The notes under the pieces are model-generated. The model did no database searches. It was not told the DNA's origin and saw only the letters and a list, made by a program, of their open reading frames with translations. DNA of 64,000 nucleotides, from assembly GCA_020635135.1 (NCBI GenBank), contig JACKAJ010000015.1:868001-932000 (forward strand). The letters are read 5' to 3'. This document shows, piece by piece, positions 60,174-64,000 of this stretch. The first letter of the stretch is position 1, and every line of letters starts with the position of its first letter. Source of the stretch: Halobacteriovoraceae bacterium (lineage in GTDB: Bacteria > Bdellovibrionota > Bacteriovoracia > Bacteriovoracales > Bacteriovoracaceae). Position numbers and translations under genes: made by a program.

Positions 60174-63100
60174 CTAGAAATTGGCTCTCAACCACCTTGA
60201 AACCTCATCTACTGACTCGCCTTTTCTCTTTGAATAGTCGGTCAATTGATCTTTCCCAATGGTTCCCACATTAAAATATTTAGACTGGGGATGGGCAAAA
60301 TACCAACCGCAAACACTATTGGTGGGTGTCATGGCACAGCTTTCAGTCAGCTCTATCCCAAGGGCGTTTTTCACATTAAGTAGCTGAAAAAGTTTCATTT
60401 TTTCTGAGTGATCCGGGCAAGCGGCATACCCTGGAGCCGGTCTTATTCCCTTATAGTTTTCTTTAATTAAATCATCATTACTGAGATTTTCATCTGCGGC
60501 ATAGCCCCAAAGTTCTTTTCGAACTCTCAAGTGCAGGTATTCAGCCAGAGCTTCTGCAAGTCGATCACCTAAAGCCTTGATCATGATGAGGTTGTAGTCA
60601 TCGTGATCTTTTTGATACTTTTCGCATAGTTCATTTATTTCTATACCTGAAGTAACGGCGAAGGCCCCCATATAATCAGTTTTCCCCGATTCTTTTTCGC
60701 AAACATAATCACTGAGACAGCGATTAAAGGAATCATCTCTCTCCATTTTTCTTTGAGAACGAAGCATACAGAGTGTGACTTTTTCGTTTTTGAGCTCAAT
60801 ATCATCACCCACGGAATGGCATTCAAAAAATCCCACCACGGCCTTAGGATTCAAGAGATTTTTTTGAACAATATCATTTAAAAGTGCATGGGCATCGTCG
60901 AAAAGTTTTTTCGCTTCTACTCCATAATCAGGGTGATTTAAAATTTTAGGGTAAGAGCCTTTCAGTCTCCAAGTATTAAAAAATGGACTCCAGTCAATAT
61001 AATCAAGCAAGTCTTGAACTTTAATATCGCCGATTTCTCTAACTCCTAAAAAGCTCGGCTTAGATGGGGTGTAACTTTTAGGATCAATTTTAAATTTATT
61101 GCTGCGAGCAACTTCTAAGCTTACAAGTTGTTTTTCTTTTTTCCCTTTTTCATGATCCTCTTTCATTTTCTCATAAGTAGTTCGAGTCTCTTCAAGAAAT
61201 GAATCTTTGCTCTTTTCACTCATTAATTGACCGACAATATTCACAGACCGAGAAGCATCAGTCACATGAACAACTCCTGCTTCATAGTGAGGAGCAATTT
61301 TAACCGCCGTATGAATTCGCGATGTCGTTGCTCCACCAATAAGAAGTGGTTGTGAAAAATTCTTCTTGGCCATTTCTTGAGCGACGTAAACCATTTCATC
61401 TAGCGATGGAGTGATCAACCCGCTCAACCCAATAATATCGACATTTTCTTCTTTCGCTCTTTCAAGAATTTTTTCACAGGGAACCATAACTCCCATGTCG
61501 ATAACCTGATAGTTATTACAACCAAGAACGACTCCCACTATATTTTTTCCAATATCGTGAACGTCCCCTTTCACAGTTGCGAGCAAAACTTTTCCTGCTT
61601 TGCTCATGGCCCCTTCTAGTTTGCCCGCTTCAATAAATGGTTCTAAATGAGCCACCGCTTTTTTCATGACTCGAGCACTTTTTACAACTTGGGGGAGAAA
61701 CATCTTCCCAGCTCCGAAGAGATCACCGACAACGGCCATCCCATCCATCAAAGGTCCTTCAATAACTTGGAGGGGTTTATCATATTTCTGTCTGGCTTCT
61801 TCGGCATCATCGACAATGTAATCGACCACACCTTTCACCAGACCGTGCTTGATTCTCTCTTCAACAGACTGCTCTCTCCAAGAGAGATCTTTTTCTTTTT
61901 TCTTTAGCGCTCCACCTTTAAATTGTTCGGCAAAATCGACTAACCTCTCGGTCGCGTCTTCTCTTTTATTAAAGACAACGTCTTCAACTTTTTCTAAGAG
62001 ATCTTTAGGAATTTCTTCATAGACAGTTAACATGGTAGGATTCACAATCCCCATGTCCATCCCTGCTTTAATAGCGTAGTAAAGAAAAACTGAATGTATC
62101 GCTTCGCGAACGACATTGTTTCCTCGAAAAGCAAAAGAAAGGTTACTCACCCCTCCACTGACTTTAGCGTAAGGAAGATTTTTCTTTATCCACTTCACCG
62201 TTTCAATGAAATCGACGGCATAATTATTGTGTTCACTGATCCCTGTTGCAATTGCTAAAATATTGGGATCAAAAATAATATCCTCTGGAGGAATGTGCGC
62301 TTTATCAGTGAGAATCTTGTAAGCTCGCTCACAGATTTCAATTTTCCTCTCAAATGAATCAGCTTGCCCTTGTTCATCAAAGGCCATGACAATAATGTTG
62401 GCTCCATATTTATTAACGAGCTTAGCTTTTTTAATGAAATCTTCTTCACCTTCTTTGAGAGAAAGCGAATTCACAACCCCACGCCCCTGAATGCACTTAA
62501 GCCCCGCCTCGAGAACTTCAAACTTCGAGCTATCAATCATGACAGGAACTCTAGAAATCTCAGGTTCACTTCCAATCAAATTTAAAAATTCTCGCATGGC
62601 CACTGGGGAGTCGATCATCCCTTCATCCATATTGACGTCAATGATTTGCGCTCCACCTTCCACTTGATCCCGGGCCACGCTAAGAGCATCTTCAAATTGA
62701 TTATTTTCTATGAGTGTTCGAAACTTCTTCGATCCCGTAACATTGGTTCGTTCGCCAACGTTAATAAAATTACTTCCTTCAAAAATATTGAGAGGCTCAA
62801 GACCGCTGGCCTTGAATGATCTTTCAATTTGCGGGACAACTCTTGGAGAATACCTTTCTGCTATCTTTGCTATATGACGAATGTGTTCGTCAGTGGTCCC
62901 ACAACAACCTCCCACCATATTGAGTGTTCCCTCTTTGAGAAGATCTTCAATAATTTTTCCCATCAACTCAGGAGTATGATCGTACTCTCCCATTTCATTG
63001 GGAAGACCAGCGTTGGGATAGGCTGAAACATAGAAAGGAGCAATCTCACTTAGTTCTTTGATATAAGGTTTCATCTTATCGGCACCAAAAGCGCAGTTGA

Positions 63101-63812
63101 TCCCCACTGACAATAACGGAAAGTGACAAACTGAATATAAAAAAGCTTTGAGAGTTTGCCCTGATAAAATTCTTCCGCTGTCGTCTGTGATTGTTCCCGA
63201 AACCATAACGGGAAGTTCACAATTTTCTTTTTCAAAATAATCACTGATTGCTTTTAAAGCTGCTTTGCAGTTTAAGGTGTCAAAAACTGTTTCCACTAAA
63301 AGGAGATCGACGCCACCTTGAACGAGTGCTGCAATTTGTTCGGTATAAGAAATATACAAGTCGTCAAAACTGACTGCTCGATACCCGGGACGATTCACAT
63401 CGGGGGAAAGTGAAGCCGTCTTGTTCATCGGTCCAATCGATCCCGCCACCCATCTTGGTTTTTCAGGCGTGCTGTATTTATCAGCAACTTCTCGGGCAAG
63501 CATAGCTGCCTCTAAGTTCATCTCAGTGACCAGACTTTCCATCTGATAATCACCCATCGATACAGATGTACAGTTAAACGTATTCGTTTCTATAATATCT
63601 GCACCAGCATCGAGATATTTGGAGTGGATTTCTCTAATAATTTCTGGCTGAGTAAGGGTTAAAAGATCGTTATTGCCTTTGAGATTTAAGGGGTACTTGG
63701 CAAATCTCTGTCCACGATAGTCAGACTCTTGGAGTTTGTACCGCTGAATCATGGTCCCCATGGCACCATCAATGACCAATATTCTATTCTTGAGTTCGTT
63801 TATTATTTTCAT
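60174..63812 (-). CDS. metH: Cobalamin-dependent methionine synthase
   Basis: 1212 residues (E. coli 1227), all four modules. The homocysteine domain has zinc ligands in 'GINCAFGADK' (about 237) and 'VGGCCGTTDEH' (about 300). The pterin domain begins 'FINVGERTNVTGSKKF'. The B12 domain has the D-x-H-x-x-G ligand motif 'KGDVHDIGKNIVG' near 748. The C-terminal SAM-binding reactivation domain has 'GIRPAPGYAACPDHSEK'. It remethylates homocysteine, keeping SAM available. ATG 63812 lacks a recognisable ribosome site and lies 8 nt downstream of a perfect TATAAT. Confidence 0.95.
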   Translation of the reverse strand: MKIINELKNRILVIDGAMGTMIQRYKLQESDYRGQRFAKYPLNLKGNNDLLTLTQPEIIREIHSKYLDAGADIIETNTFNCTSVSMGDYQMESLVTEMNLEAAMLAREVADKYSTPEKPRWVAGSIGPMNKTASLSPDVNRPGYRAVSFDDLYISYTEQIAALVQGGVDLLLVETVFDTLNCKAALKAISDYFEKENCELPVMVSGTITDDSGRILSGQTLKAFLYSVCHFPLLSVGINCAFGADKMKPYIKELSEIAPFYVSAYPNAGLPNEMGEYDHTPELMGKIIEDLLKEGTLNMVGGCCGTTDEHIRHIAKIAERYSPRVVPQIERSFKASGLEPLNIFEGSNFINVGERTNVTGSKKFRTLIENNQFEDALSVARDQVEGGAQIIDVNMDEGMIDSPVAMREFLNLIGSEPEISRVPVMIDSSKFEVLEAGLKCIQGRGVVNSLSLKEGEEDFIKKAKLVNKYGANIIVMAFDEQGQADSFERKIEICERAYKILTDKAHIPPEDIIFDPNILAIATGISEHNNYAVDFIETVKWIKKNLPYAKVSGGVSNLSFAFRGNNVVREAIHSVFLYYAIKAGMDMGIVNPTMLTVYEEIPKDLLEKVEDVVFNKREDATERLVDFAEQFKGGALKKKEKDLSWREQSVEERIKHGLVKGVVDYIVDDAEEARQKYDKPLQVIEGPLMDGMAVVGDLFGAGKMFLPQVVKSARVMKKAVAHLEPFIEAGKLEGAMSKAGKVLLATVKGDVHDIGKNIVGVVLGCNNYQVIDMGVMVPCEKILERAKEENVDIIGLSGLITPSLDEMVYVAQEMAKKNFSQPLLIGGATTSRIHTAVKIAPHYEAGVVHVTDASRSVNIVGQLMSEKSKDSFLEETRTTYEKMKEDHEKGKKEKQLVSLEVARSNKFKIDPKSYTPSKPSFLGVREIGDIKVQDLLDYIDWSPFFNTWRLKGSYPKILNHPDYGVEAKKLFDDAHALLNDIVQKNLLNPKAVVGFFECHSVGDDIELKNEKVTLCMLRSQRKMERDDSFNRCLSDYVCEKESGKTDYMGAFAVTSGIEINELCEKYQKDHDDYNLIMIKALGDRLAEALAEYLHLRVRKELWGYAADENLSNDDLIKENYKGIRPAPGYAACPDHSEKMKLFQLLNVKNALGIELTESCAMTPTNSVCGWYFAHPQSKYFNVGTIGKDQLTDYSKRKGESVDEVSRWLRANF

Positions 63813-64000
63813 AAGTAGCTATTATATGTCTTTTTACCTTTTTCTCTAATACCTTGTCACATTTTTTAACTGAGTGCTTAGCTCAAACGAAGTTTTTTCC
63901 ATGACTGGAAGCAACTTAACTCTAGCCCTTAAAATGAAGATAATAGGGGAATTTTTTTTAAAGAGCAGCAAAATTGGAAGAGAACAATAGTTCAGAAAAT
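63813..64000 (-). promoter_or_regulatory. Region upstream of metH with a consensus -10 box; no riboswitch recognised
   Basis: TATAAT (63826-63821) ends 8 nt before ATG 63812, so transcription from it would be nearly leaderless. The -35 region at 17-18 bp is poor. A second AAGGTATTAG block lies at about 63858-63846 (minus), echoing the AAGGTAT of the two operon promoters. No SAM, SAH or cobalamin riboswitch consensus is visible. A 29-codon plus-strand open frame here has no support. Confidence 0.35.

Noticed and set aside
63901..63990. 29-codon plus-strand open frame at the right edge
   Set aside because: No ribosome site, no recognisable sequence, and it lies in the likely metH promoter region.
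63813..64000. SAM, SAH or cobalamin riboswitch upstream of metH
   Set aside because: None of the conserved core sequences is visible and the region is AT-rich; with only 188 bp available and no tool run, I do not claim one.
1..64000. Insertion sequences, integrases, attachment sites, CRISPR arrays, tRNA or rRNA genes
   Set aside because: No transposase-like protein, no regularly spaced repeats and no tRNA-like cloverleaf were noticed; mosaicism is inferred only from gene content and orientation.

Overview
The window is an almost uninterrupted surface-polysaccharide (O-antigen/capsule type) biosynthesis locus of about 59 kb, followed at the right edge by the methionine-cycle pair metF-metH. 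Base composition is AT-rich (upper-30s % GC by eye) and several genes appear to start with TTG or GTG. The gene set (Wzx/Wzy/Wzz, O-antigen ligase, a lipobox lipoprotein, MBOAT and acyltransferase-3 proteins) points to a Gram-negative bacterium. The overall flavour would suit a low-GC Bacteriovorax/Halobacteriovorax-like or similar aquatic lineage, but that is a guess: there is no rRNA or other marker in the window.

Layout, as modules of alternating orientation. (1) 1-3450, plus: end of a probable nucleotide-sugar dehydratase/epimerase, O-antigen ligase/polymerase, flippase, methyltransferase. (2) 3455-13095, minus: GT4, Wzy (with a G8 tract), Wzx, Wzz-like protein, a GT-C-like gene split by a frameshift, a second GT-C-like gene, GT4. 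(3) 13209-15116, plus: one asparagine-synthase-like amidotransferase behind a good promoter that is overlaid by a perfect inverted repeat. (4) 15119-28148, minus: neuA-neuC-neuB, a third flippase, two Gfo/Idh/MocA oxidoreductases, a GT-B protein and an unusual set of 2-hydroxyacid dehydrogenase, second CMP-sugar synthetase, divergent GAPDH, HAD phosphatase and second amidotransferase. (5) 28425-33177, plus: methyltransferase, GT-B protein, hexapeptide acetyltransferase, acyltransferase-3/SGNH. (6) 33169-35506, minus: two GT4. (7) 35650-38688, plus: WbpP/TviC-like epimerase and a second acyltransferase-3/SGNH. (8) 38691-39788, minus: GT2. (9) 39857-40942, plus: UDP-GlcNAc 2-epimerase family. 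(10) 40945-63812, minus: lipoprotein, initiating sugar transferase, split transketolase with a DegT aminotransferase, a polyprenyl-phosphoryl-arabinose pathway (HAD-UbiA, DprE1, DprE2) with a GT-C protein, deacetylase, MaoC hydratase, AAC(3)-type acyltransferase, MBOAT/SGNH pair, WbpE/WbpD/TviB-like enzymes, methyltransferase, metF, metH.

Read together, the genes predict a glycan containing acidic N-acetyl sugars (GlcNAcA, GalNAcA, probably 2,3-diacetamido uronic acids), possibly amidated by the two AsnB-like enzymes, a nonulosonate (sialic-acid family), D-arabinofuranose delivered from a polyprenyl carrier, and heavy O-/N-acyl and methyl decoration. Three flippases suggest more than one exported repeat unit or a mosaic built from several cassettes. 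The least conventional parts are the GAPDH/hydroxyacid-dehydrogenase/CMP-transferase module (about 23.0-28.1 kb) and the split transketolase plus aminotransferase module (42.3-45.1 kb). Both look like routes to unusual residues that I cannot match to a described pathway.

I saw no gene-free stretch longer than 300 bases, no rRNA or tRNA, no transposase and no CRISPR array. All functional calls are by eye from motifs; no database search was run.
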